From NCBI GenBank assembly GCA_022712845.1, contig JAFLJV010000203.1, positions 1-13,885 on the forward strand: a stretch of 13,885 bases of DNA, written 5' to 3'. Made by a program: the position numbers and the translations under genes. Under the pieces are notes generated by a model. It made no database searches. It saw nothing but the letters and a program-made list of their open reading frames with translations, and had not been told where the DNA came from. This document shows positions 1 through 5,920 of this stretch, piece by piece. Position 1 is the first letter of the stretch, and the number at the start of each line of letters is the position of its first letter. This DNA comes from Sulfurimonas sp. (GTDB lineage: Bacteria; Campylobacterota; Campylobacteria; Campylobacterales; Sulfurimonadaceae).

Positions 1-49
1 GTAAAACTTCAAAACGGTTATAAGTTGGGATTACAACCGATATATCCAT
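1..49 (-). CDS. Glycosyltransferase family 2, N-terminal fragment (runs off the window)
   Basis: An ATG at 49-47 on the minus strand opens a frame of 16 full codons reading MDISVVIPTYNRFEVL before the window ends. The hydrophobic strand followed by P-T-Y-N-R is the classic start of the GT-A fold of family-2 glycosyltransferases, which transfer sugars from nucleotide-sugar donors to polysaccharides, lipids or proteins. The start lies only two bases after the mqnE stop, so it is probably the next gene of the same transcript. No strong Shine-Dalgarno is visible in the end of mqnE. The donor-binding DxD motif and the acceptor are outside the window, so the specific role is unknown. The identification rests on one short but distinctive motif. 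Confidence 0.72.
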   Translation of the reverse strand, partial: MDISVVIPTYNRFEVL

Positions 50-51
50 TG

Positions 52-1086
52 TTAGTAAACTTTTATCTCATTATAAAGACTATCTCTCTCAACAGGGATA
101 AAACCACTATTCTTTATAAGTGCGGTAAATTCTTCTAATTTAACACCATTAGCACTATCTGCTCCTGCTGCTGAGTTTATAGATTCTTTTTCTATCGTTC
201 CATCTAAATCATTTGCTCCAAATTCTTGTGCTACAAGAGCTAAGTTTACAGTTGAAGTAACCCAATAAGCTTTTAAGTGAGGTACATTATCTAAAACTAT
301 ACGGCTAATTGCCATTGTTTTAAGTATCTCATTTGCAGTGATAGGATTTTTTACATTAAGATAGTTATTTTCAGTTTGATATACAAGAGGGATAAAACAA
401 TTAAAACCATCTGTTTTATCTTGAAGCTCACGAATTCTCATCATATGATCTATTCTATCTTTTCGTTTTTCAACATGACCAAAAAGCATAGTTACATTGC
501 TTTTCTTGCCTCTTTCATGCCATTTTTGATGAATCTCTAACCATTGATCTGATGTAACTTTACCTTTACAGATATAATCACGAACCTCTTCATCAAATAT
601 TTCAGCACCACCACCAGGCATAGAATCTACACCATTTTCAACCATTAAATCAAGAATTTCATCATAACTTTTTTTATACTCTCTAGCTAAAAAATCAACC
701 TCAGCAGCTGTTAGAGCTTTTACATGCAAGTGAGGATATGCAGTTTTTATCTTTTTAAAAATTTCTAAGTACCAATCAAGTCCTGTTTCAGGATTATGTG
801 CAGAAACTATATGAACTTCTTTAGCTCCACGAGATTCAACATCTTTTACAATTTGCATTATCTCTTCATGTTTCATTGTATAAGGATTTGGATTTTTTCT
901 ATTTGCAGAGTACGCACAAAACTTACAAATATCTGCACAGACATTTGTAGGATTTATGTGGCGATTTATATTAAAGTAAGTTTTTTTACCATGTCTATCT
1001 TGTCGAATCTTATCTGCTATCTCTCCAAGCTCAAATATGTCTTTATCGTAAAGTGATAATGCCTCATTAAAAGTTACTCTACTCAT
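52..1086 (-). CDS. mqnE: Aminofutalosine synthase MqnE (radical SAM)
   Basis: This 344-residue protein carries the radical-SAM cluster motif CxxxCxxC at C50, C54 and C57 (within NVCADICKFCAY), which binds a 4Fe-4S cluster and SAM. The surrounding sequence (NRHINPTNVC, VHIVSAHNPE, PGGGAEIF, the FNCFIPLVYQ stretch) matches MqnE. That enzyme joins 3-[(1-carboxyvinyl)oxy]benzoate to the adenosyl radical to form 6-amino-6-deoxyfutalosine in the futalosine route to menaquinone. This route is standard in Campylobacterota, where menaquinone is the respiratory quinone. The length is normal for the family and the protein should be cytosolic. The gene starts three bases after the metK stop, so it is almost certainly co-transcribed with the enzyme making its SAM co-substrate. 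MqnC is a related radical-SAM enzyme, but the motif context fits MqnE better. Confidence 0.92.
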   Translation of the reverse strand: MSRVTFNEALSLYDKDIFELGEIADKIRQDRHGKKTYFNINRHINPTNVCADICKFCAYSANRKNPNPYTMKHEEIMQIVKDVESRGAKEVHIVSAHNPETGLDWYLEIFKKIKTAYPHLHVKALTAAEVDFLAREYKKSYDEILDLMVENGVDSMPGGGAEIFDEEVRDYICKGKVTSDQWLEIHQKWHERGKKSNVTMLFGHVEKRKDRIDHMMRIRELQDKTDGFNCFIPLVYQTENNYLNVKNPITANEILKTMAISRIVLDNVPHLKAYWVTSTVNLALVAQEFGANDLDGTIEKESINSAAGADSANGVKLEEFTALIKNSGFIPVERDSLYNEIKVY

Positions 1087-1089
1087 TTA

Positions 1090-2289
1090 CTACTTTAATG
1101 CCTCAAAAATTTCAAGTTCATCAAGTTTTTCCCATGGATAATCACTCTGACCAACTTGACCACGAGCTGCTACATCAGCATAAAGAAAAGTCTCTTCACT
1201 TGGTTTATCAAGAGCAAACTTTTTTGTAATCCAGTTTGGAGTTAAAGAGAAATTATCTTGAACAAAAGTAGATAATTTATCATCATCAAGTCCATCTATA
1301 ACTGTTCCACAAGTATCAACAGCAACAGAAGTTGGTTTTGCAACACCTATCGCGTATGAAAGTTGAACTACTGCTTTTTTAGATAAACCTGCTGCAACTA
1401 TATGTTTAGCAATATAACGAGCTGCATACAGACCTGAACGGTCAACTTTTGTATAATCTTTTGAGCTTTGAGCACCACCACCGATAGGTGCATATCCACC
1501 AAAACTATCAACAATAAGTTTACGACCAGTTAAACCTGAGTCATGAAGTGGAGAGTGAGATACATACTTACCAGTTGGATTTATATGTATAATACAATCA
1601 TTTGGATCAAAAAGATTTTTAGGTAAGCCCGTATCAATAATAAGATCTAAAATAAGTTCACGAACAGTCTCTATATTCATAGTAGATACACAAGGAGCAG
1701 ATACTACTATTGTATGAATTTTTTGAGGGTTACAGTTTTCAAAGTTTTCTTTTTTTGTATAATCTACAGTAACTTGTGTCTTAATATCAACGCCAAGTTT
1801 ATGGGGATGAGCTAGTGCATAATGGTAAACTTTTTCCATTAACATTCTTGCGTAAGTGATTGCACTTGGCATAAAATTATTTGTTTCAGAATCTGCATAA
1901 CCAAACATAATTCCTTGATCACCTGCACCTGTTTCACCATCTTCTTGGTCAACACCTTGATTGATATCTGGGCTTTGACGATTTAGGAGTACTTGAACAT
2001 CAACATCTTCAGGATAAAGACACTCTTCATGAGTAAAGTTTTTATTTCCATCATAACCAATTTTTATAAGTGCATCTATTGCAATTTTTTTATACTCAGC
2101 TGTTGTTACTTTTGTATTGGAAGTCACTTCACCACCAATAATTATATGTTTACCTGCAACAAAAACTTCTGATGCTACTCTTGATTTTGGATCACCTATA
2201 ATTAACTTATCAACTATACTATCTGCAATAATATCTGCAACTTTATCTGGGTGTCCAGGACTAACTACTTCACTCGTAAATAAATACAT
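1090..2289 (-). CDS. metK: S-adenosylmethionine synthetase
   Basis: The 399-residue protein is full length and makes S-adenosylmethionine from methionine and ATP in the cytosol. Visible motifs are GHPDK at 12-16 (ATP and methionine site), the phosphate-binding hexapeptide GAGDQG at 121-126, DSGLTGRK at 250-257 and GGGAQSSKD at 270-278. The last loop is GGGAFSGKD in most bacteria; the Q-S-S form is, from memory, the Campylobacter-type variant and supports the taxonomic call. The start is well supported: AAGGA lies six to seven bases upstream of the ATG on the minus strand. mqnE follows after three bases. lsrK lies upstream on the same strand across a 185-base spacer full of hairpins, so metK may have its own promoter or attenuation control there. 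Confidence 0.97.
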   Translation of the reverse strand: MYLFTSEVVSPGHPDKVADIIADSIVDKLIIGDPKSRVASEVFVAGKHIIIGGEVTSNTKVTTAEYKKIAIDALIKIGYDGNKNFTHEECLYPEDVDVQVLLNRQSPDINQGVDQEDGETGAGDQGIMFGYADSETNNFMPSAITYARMLMEKVYHYALAHPHKLGVDIKTQVTVDYTKKENFENCNPQKIHTIVVSAPCVSTMNIETVRELILDLIIDTGLPKNLFDPNDCIIHINPTGKYVSHSPLHDSGLTGRKLIVDSFGGYAPIGGGAQSSKDYTKVDRSGLYAARYIAKHIVAAGLSKKAVVQLSYAIGVAKPTSVAVDTCGTVIDGLDDDKLSTFVQDNFSLTPNWITKKFALDKPSEETFLYADVAARGQVGQSDYPWEKLDELEIFEALK

Positions 2290-2330
2290 TTTTTTCCTTG
2301 TCTACTAATGCTATATACTTTATTTGAGCA
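2290..2330 (-). promoter_or_regulatory. metK: metK ribosome binding site and possible promoter
   Basis: Reading the minus strand toward metK there is a TATATA stretch inside AAAGTATATAGC (the left terminal repeat of the hairpin element, near 2312-2317), then GACAAGGAAAAAA immediately before the ATG. AAGGA is a good Shine-Dalgarno. The TATATA could act as a -10 box, since Campylobacterota sigma-70 promoters rely mainly on the -10 region, but no clear -35 is seen. The ribosome site is solid; the promoter is tentative. Confidence 0.4.
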
Positions 2331-2422
2331 AAGCCCAAGTAAAGTAGAATGGACATAAATGTCCCTACAACCCCCTAAAGCTTCACGCATTAATGCGTGA
2401 GAAAAGTATATAAAATTAGTAA
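2302..2422. repeat. MITE/REP-like element: three hairpins inside 20-base terminal inverted repeats
   Basis: The ends 2302-2321 (CTACTAATGC then TATATACTTT) and 2403-2422 are inverted copies matching at 17 of 20 positions, including a perfect 10-base TATATACTTT/AAAGTATATA. Inside are three dyads. The first, 2317-2345, has 13-base arms around an AAA loop with 11 Watson-Crick pairs. The second, 2344-2368, pairs GGACAT with ATGTCC across AA and is extended by GTAG/CTAC with a bulge. The third, 2383-2400, is the perfect 18-base palindrome TCACGCATT/AATGCGTGA. The element fills most of the lsrK-metK spacer. No coding capacity and no clear target-site duplication were seen. It could be a dispersed REP/MITE element, a terminator for lsrK, or a structured metK leader. 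Confidence 0.6.
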
Positions 2423-2431
2423 GTTATTATC

Positions 2432-2472
2432 AGCATAAAAATTATGCTAGTTTGAAAATTACCATTAATTTT
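2432..2472 (-). terminator. Weak AT-rich hairpins just after lsrK
   Basis: Directly downstream of the lsrK stop there are two stem-loops: AAAATTA/TAATTTT with a four-base loop (2455-2472) and AGCATAA/TTATGCT with a three-base loop (2432-2448). Both are rich in A and T and neither is followed by a long U run on the minus strand, so termination would be inefficient. Together with the hairpin element beyond them they may uncouple lsrK from metK. Confidence 0.3.
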
Positions 2473-2474
2473 GA

Positions 2475-4037
2475 CTATAAGCCAGGTGCTTTCCACATTG
2501 AGGTTGTGATACTATCATCAACTAACTTTAGTTGTGCTTCATAAGCACTTTGCCACTTAATTTTTATCTCATCATATATCTTTTTGTTACTTTTATTTGG
2601 CTCATATACTTTATCCCAAACAACTAACTTTTTTGCAGCACTTACTATATCAGTATATATTCCAACACCTACTCCCGCAGCCATTGCAGCACCAAGGGCT
2701 GTTGCTTCTGTAACTTTAGGTATTTTAACTCTACACCCTGTAACATCAGCAAGTATTTGTGACCAAAGTTCCCCTTTGCTTGCTCCACCTGCAAAAACTA
2801 CCTCATCTATCTCTATATTTGTAAACTCTTTTATTTTATCAAGGTTTATACTTGAAACTATGGCAGCATTTTCTTGTAAACTTCTAAACATTGAAGCACG
2901 ATTACAAACCTCTGGATCTATACTTAGATTTAAAAAACTTGGACTTGCATGATACCATTTACCATACTTCATACTATCTGAAAATATTGGCATAATCCCA
3001 TGTGAGCCAACAGGTACTTTTTTAGCTTTTTGTTCTAGTACTGTATATGTATCTATCCCCTGCTCTTTTGCCTCAAGTTTTTCCATATCACAAAAAGCAT
3101 CACGAAACCAACGCATAACTAAACCACTAAAAAAAGTTATCCCCTCTGCTTGAGATTGGTTTGGAACTACATGAGGATTTACTCTTATCCCCATATCTTT
3201 TGGAAGCTTTGCATCATTTTTTATATTTACAACTTGTTGCCAAAAAGAACCACCTAGAATTGCAACTTGCCCTAACTCTACAACACCAAGACCAGCAGAA
3301 CCTAACTGAACATCTCCACCACCCATTACAACTTTAGTACTTGTTGATAAATTTGTCTCACTTGATGCTTTTTGTGTAACATTTCCCATCAAAGTTCCAA
3401 CTTCTAAAACCTTAGGAAATATATCAGATTTAATTCCAACTTTTTTTGCCATATCTGGCATCCAATCACGATTCTCTAAAGAAAAAACACCAGTAGTCCC
3501 ACCGTTACTAGGATCACTTGCAATAACTCCACTCAAACGAGCTAAAATCCAATCCCCTATCATAGAGATATTTGCAACGCTCTCATAAAGTTCAGATCTA
3601 TTATTTTTAAGCCACATAATTCTAGGTAATGCTCCAAGTGCAAATGTTTGACCAGACAGCTCATAAAATTCTTCTTCTATCCCATCAAAATTCTCTTTTA
3701 AATATCTTACCTCTTTATCAGCCCGAGCATCAACATTTGCAACACCCCAAAGCTCATTGCCTTCACTATCATAAAGAACAATCCCCTCACGCATACTTGT
3801 AGCACTTAAAGCCGCTATATCTTTAACATCTATCTTTGCATCAGATATAGCATTTTTTATACATTCACAAACAAGAGTCCAGTTTTTCTTAAAATCAAAA
3901 CTCATAGAATTAGGCACACCATCTTCTTCTAAATGTGTCCACTCTTGTTGAGATGCACTTATCTGATTACCTTGTGTATCAAAAATTACTGCCCTAACAC
4001 TGCCTGTTCCTGCATCTATTGCTATTAAGTATTGCAT
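2475..4037 (-). CDS. lsrK: Autoinducer-2 kinase LsrK (FGGY family)
   Basis: The 520-residue protein is a full-length FGGY carbohydrate kinase that matches enterobacterial LsrK rather than xylulokinase or glycerol kinase. It has the phosphate-binding IDAGTGSVRAVIFD start (DAGTGS at 8-13), KNW and CSMREGIVLY-like segments (here SATSMREGIVLYD), NVDARA, DPSNGGTTG, the catalytic-type aspartate D242 in GGGDVQLG, the stretch MRWFRDAFC, FAGGASKG at 416-422, and the C-terminal tail TTSMWKAPGL, nearly identical to the end of E. coli LsrK. LsrK phosphorylates AI-2 (open-chain DPD) in the cytosol using ATP, trapping the quorum signal. The start has AAGGA eight bases upstream. None of lsrABCDFR is in the window, so it is an orphan here; a small ABM protein about 4 kb upstream could resemble LsrG. 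Substrate identity is inferred from similarity. Confidence 0.9.
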   Translation of the reverse strand: MQYLIAIDAGTGSVRAVIFDTQGNQISASQQEWTHLEEDGVPNSMSFDFKKNWTLVCECIKNAISDAKIDVKDIAALSATSMREGIVLYDSEGNELWGVANVDARADKEVRYLKENFDGIEEEFYELSGQTFALGALPRIMWLKNNRSELYESVANISMIGDWILARLSGVIASDPSNGGTTGVFSLENRDWMPDMAKKVGIKSDIFPKVLEVGTLMGNVTQKASSETNLSTSTKVVMGGGDVQLGSAGLGVVELGQVAILGGSFWQQVVNIKNDAKLPKDMGIRVNPHVVPNQSQAEGITFFSGLVMRWFRDAFCDMEKLEAKEQGIDTYTVLEQKAKKVPVGSHGIMPIFSDSMKYGKWYHASPSFLNLSIDPEVCNRASMFRSLQENAAIVSSINLDKIKEFTNIEIDEVVFAGGASKGELWSQILADVTGCRVKIPKVTEATALGAAMAAGVGVGIYTDIVSAAKKLVVWDKVYEPNKSNKKIYDEIKIKWQSAYEAQLKLVDDSITTSMWKAPGL

Positions 4038-4052
4038 TTATTTATTCCTTAT

Positions 4053-4112
4053 TTTTATTTTCAACTAGTGACAATTTGTCACGGTTTGATTTTCTTTCTA
4101 TTTTAACTTTTT
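4053..4112 (-). pseudogene. Degenerate second copy of a Bro-N gene segment between rhuM and lsrK
   Basis: Positions 4057-4092 match 5703-5738 inside the Bro-N gene at 34 of 36 bases, in the same orientation, and weaker similarity extends into the last rhuM codons. Read on the minus strand in the rhuM frame, the sequence after the rhuM stop is KENQTVTNCH, then a TAG, then LKIKI. The Bro-N gene reads EEGNQTVTNCHQLKMK at the matching place. The second TAG comes from a single C-to-T change of the CAG glutamine codon. The segment carries the dyad GTGACAA-T-TTGTCAC at 4068-4082. It is either a remnant of a second Bro-N gene or a mobile palindrome with flanks. It also forms most of the lsrK leader. 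Confidence 0.6.
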
Positions 4113-5093
4113 TATATCTTCTTCTAACTCGTTAAAGTTTTCTATATTTTGTTTACTTAGCTGTTCTTTTTTATATTTATCATACTCTATATATGATTTT
4201 TCATCTGCTATTTGACGACTTATTTTACCTGCATTGTCTAATAGTTCTCTTCCATTTAAACTGATAATACTATCAAGTCTTTGTATCCAATCTTTCATAT
4301 ACATTTGTGTCTGTTGTTGTGCCATAGTTTCTGCAAATGCAAGATATTGTTCTGTTAACAAACCTAAAAGTTTTATCTCATCTTCATTTAGATAGTTTTT
4401 TGCAATATTTACATCTTTTTTTGTAATCAATTTAGAAGTTTTTTTATCAAATGATTGCATACCTAAAAGAGGTAATTTACTATCTACTCTACTGTGTACT
4501 AATTCAGAAGCAGTTTTTAATGATATAGCCCAAAGTAGTTTATTCTGAATAACTTTAAAAAATTCAACTGTTTGTTCATCTTTAGGATTATAGTCAATAC
4601 TAGTAGTATAAATATCTTTAATTTTTTGATAAAAAAATCTCTCTGATATTCTGATTTCTCTAAGTCTATTTTGCAACTCTTCAAAATAAACCATAGAATC
4701 GCCACTTTTAAATCTGTCATCATTTAAAACAAAGCCTTTTGTTATGTACTCATTTAATTTTTTAATTGCCCATATACGAAACTGTGTACCTTGTGGTGAT
4801 TTTATTCTAAAACCTACAGCTATAATTATGTCTAAATTATAAAAGTCAATCTCTCTTGCAACTTCTCTCTGCCCTTCCATTTGAACTGTCCGGAATTTCC
4901 GGACAGTTGCCAAAGCATTTAGTTCTTCCTCTTTAAAAACATTAGATATATGTTCACTTATTGTAGATTTTGACTTTTGAAAAACTTCACAAAGTTGAGC
5001 TTGACTTAACCATATATTTTTATCTTCAAGTTTCACATCAACTTTTATATCACCATCTTTGTTTGAGTATATTAATATACTTGAATCATTCAT
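4098..5093 (-). CDS. rhuM: RhuM-family (virulence RhuM-like) DNA-binding protein
   Basis: The 331-residue protein fits the RhuM family. Residues 27-55 (WLSQAQLCEVFQKSKSTI...HI) look like a helix-turn-helix, followed by the family signature YNLDIIIAVGFRIKS...GTQFRIWA near 84-111 and a helical C-terminal half ending in a lysine-rich tail. RhuM was named from a Salmonella pathogenicity island, but its molecular role is not established. Relatives are often found beside or inside type I restriction-modification loci. Length is near the usual 330-340, so it seems intact. Its ATG overlaps the stop of the upstream Bro-N gene (ATGA, four bases), implying translational coupling. A perfect 25-base palindrome lies within codons 62-70. 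The stop is directly followed by the degenerate Bro-N segment, so the C-terminus may have been reshaped. Confidence 0.85.
   Translation of the reverse strand: MNDSSILIYSNKDGDIKVDVKLEDKNIWLSQAQLCEVFQKSKSTISEHISNVFKEEELNALATVRKFRTVQMEGQREVAREIDFYNLDIIIAVGFRIKSPQGTQFRIWAIKKLNEYITKGFVLNDDRFKSGDSMVYFEELQNRLREIRISERFFYQKIKDIYTTSIDYNPKDEQTVEFFKVIQNKLLWAISLKTASELVHSRVDSKLPLLGMQSFDKKTSKLITKKDVNIAKNYLNEDEIKLLGLLTEQYLAFAETMAQQQTQMYMKDWIQRLDSIISLNGRELLDNAGKISRQIADEKSYIEYDKYKKEQLSKQNIENFNELEEDIKKLK
4884..4908. repeat. Perfect 25-base palindrome inside rhuM
   Basis: The arms AACTGTCCGGAA (4884-4895) and TTCCGGACAGTT (4897-4908) are exact reverse complements around a single central T. The palindrome encodes residues ATVRKFRTV (62-70) of the RhuM-like protein and keeps the frame open. 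Its GC content is well above that of the surrounding gene. Confidence 0.9.
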
Positions 5094-5920
5094 TTATCTT
5101 CCAATATCTTTCTAGCATTTAAATTTGTAACTACTTTATTTCCAGTTTTCGCTTCAAGTGCTTCTTTTGCAACTTTAGCAACATTACCACCTTGTTTAGC
5201 TACTTCTTTATTTTCATCAAAATCTTTAGGGTTTGTAGCTTGAGATATATCTTTTGTAGATGCTTCTGCTAACATGTTTAAAATCAGTTCTGTATTTGTC
5301 ATGTTGTCTCGTAGATTTTCTTTTTTTAGACCTTTTAGTATTTTATATTCTTTTGTTGTTTTATCTGCCCAAGTTTTTGTAATTATATCTGTTAAAGTTG
5401 CAAACTCTAACCCCTCTTGAACACCTTTAGTTTTCCATTCATCCGTAAGCTCTTTTCTTATCTCAATATTTTTTAATCTTTGATTTATCCAATTTTGTGA
5501 GTAGCCTAGCTCTAAGTATTGTTTTAATGCTCTATCAATGCTAATCTCAGGATCTTGCATTTCATCGAGACGCTCTTTTGCTAAAGTTGCTAACCAAAGT
5601 TTAAAAGGCTCTGCTTTTGGGGAAGGAATAGACTGAATAAGTCTGAAAAGTTGCTCTGTACTTGCTACATCTGAAAGCCTCATCTTACCATCAGATGCTT
5701 TCATTTTCAACTGGTGACAATTTGTCACCGTTTGATTTCCTTCTTCTTTTAGTCTTTGCTTTAATTTATTCCAATATTTTCTAGCTGTTTGATAATCTTT
5801 ACTATCAGCCAAAATTTGAATGACATCTACAATAGAAACATACCATTCCTCTTTATCCCCATCCCAAAGAGTTCGTACTTGCTTTTCATCAAATATTTTC
5901 ATACTATCTTGCTGATTCAT
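5090..5920 (-). CDS. Bro-N domain protein with a DinD-like C-terminus
   Basis: The 276-residue protein begins with a Bro-N-type domain (about residues 5-115), recognisable from WYVSIVDVIQILADS, the VTNCHQLK segment near 65-72, and the IQSIPSPKAEPFKLWLA stretch. Bro-N domains occur in phage antirepressors and viral regulators and are thought to bind DNA. The C-terminal part (about 185-275: GLKKENLRDNMTNTEL, then AxxGGNVAKVAKEALE) resembles the end of E. coli DinD, a protein that acts on RecA filaments; this is my recollection of the family and gives only a hint of function. It overlaps the DUF1016 gene by 17 bases upstream and rhuM by 4 bases downstream, so the three should be made together. 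A palindrome sits in codons 64-70 and recurs at the rhuM-lsrK junction. Confidence 0.8.
   Translation of the reverse strand: MNQQDSMKIFDEKQVRTLWDGDKEEWYVSIVDVIQILADSKDYQTARKYWNKLKQRLKEEGNQTVTNCHQLKMKASDGKMRLSDVASTEQLFRLIQSIPSPKAEPFKLWLATLAKERLDEMQDPEISIDRALKQYLELGYSQNWINQRLKNIEIRKELTDEWKTKGVQEGLEFATLTDIITKTWADKTTKEYKILKGLKKENLRDNMTNTELILNMLAEASTKDISQATNPKDFDENKEVAKQGGNVAKVAKEALEAKTGNKVVTNLNARKILEDK
5713..5729. repeat. 17-base palindrome inside the Bro-N gene, copied at 4068-4082
   Basis: GGTGACAA and TTGTCACC pair perfectly around one central T; a looser dyad reaches 13-base arms with 11 matches. It encodes TVTNCHQ (residues 64-70). The 36 bases from 5703 to 5738 recur at 4057-4092 with two changes, both of which sit at the edges of the core dyad. 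Confidence 0.85.

Noticed and set aside
796..1056. Open frame on the plus strand inside mqnE
   Set aside because: It is antisense to a clear radical-SAM gene and shows only low-complexity, Ile/Phe/Cys-rich translation with no ribosome site.
2290..2474. A known SAM riboswitch in the metK leader
   Set aside because: I could not match the hairpins to any SAM riboswitch consensus I know, and the strongest dyad is a loopless palindrome, which suits DNA elements better.
2584..2952. Open frame on the plus strand inside lsrK
   Set aside because: It is antisense to a strongly identified kinase and has no recognisable domain.
4068..4082. GTGACAA-T-TTGTCAC as a dedicated lsrK operator
   Set aside because: The same dyad with its flanks is part of the Bro-N coding sequence, so common descent explains it more simply; a secondary operator role is not excluded.
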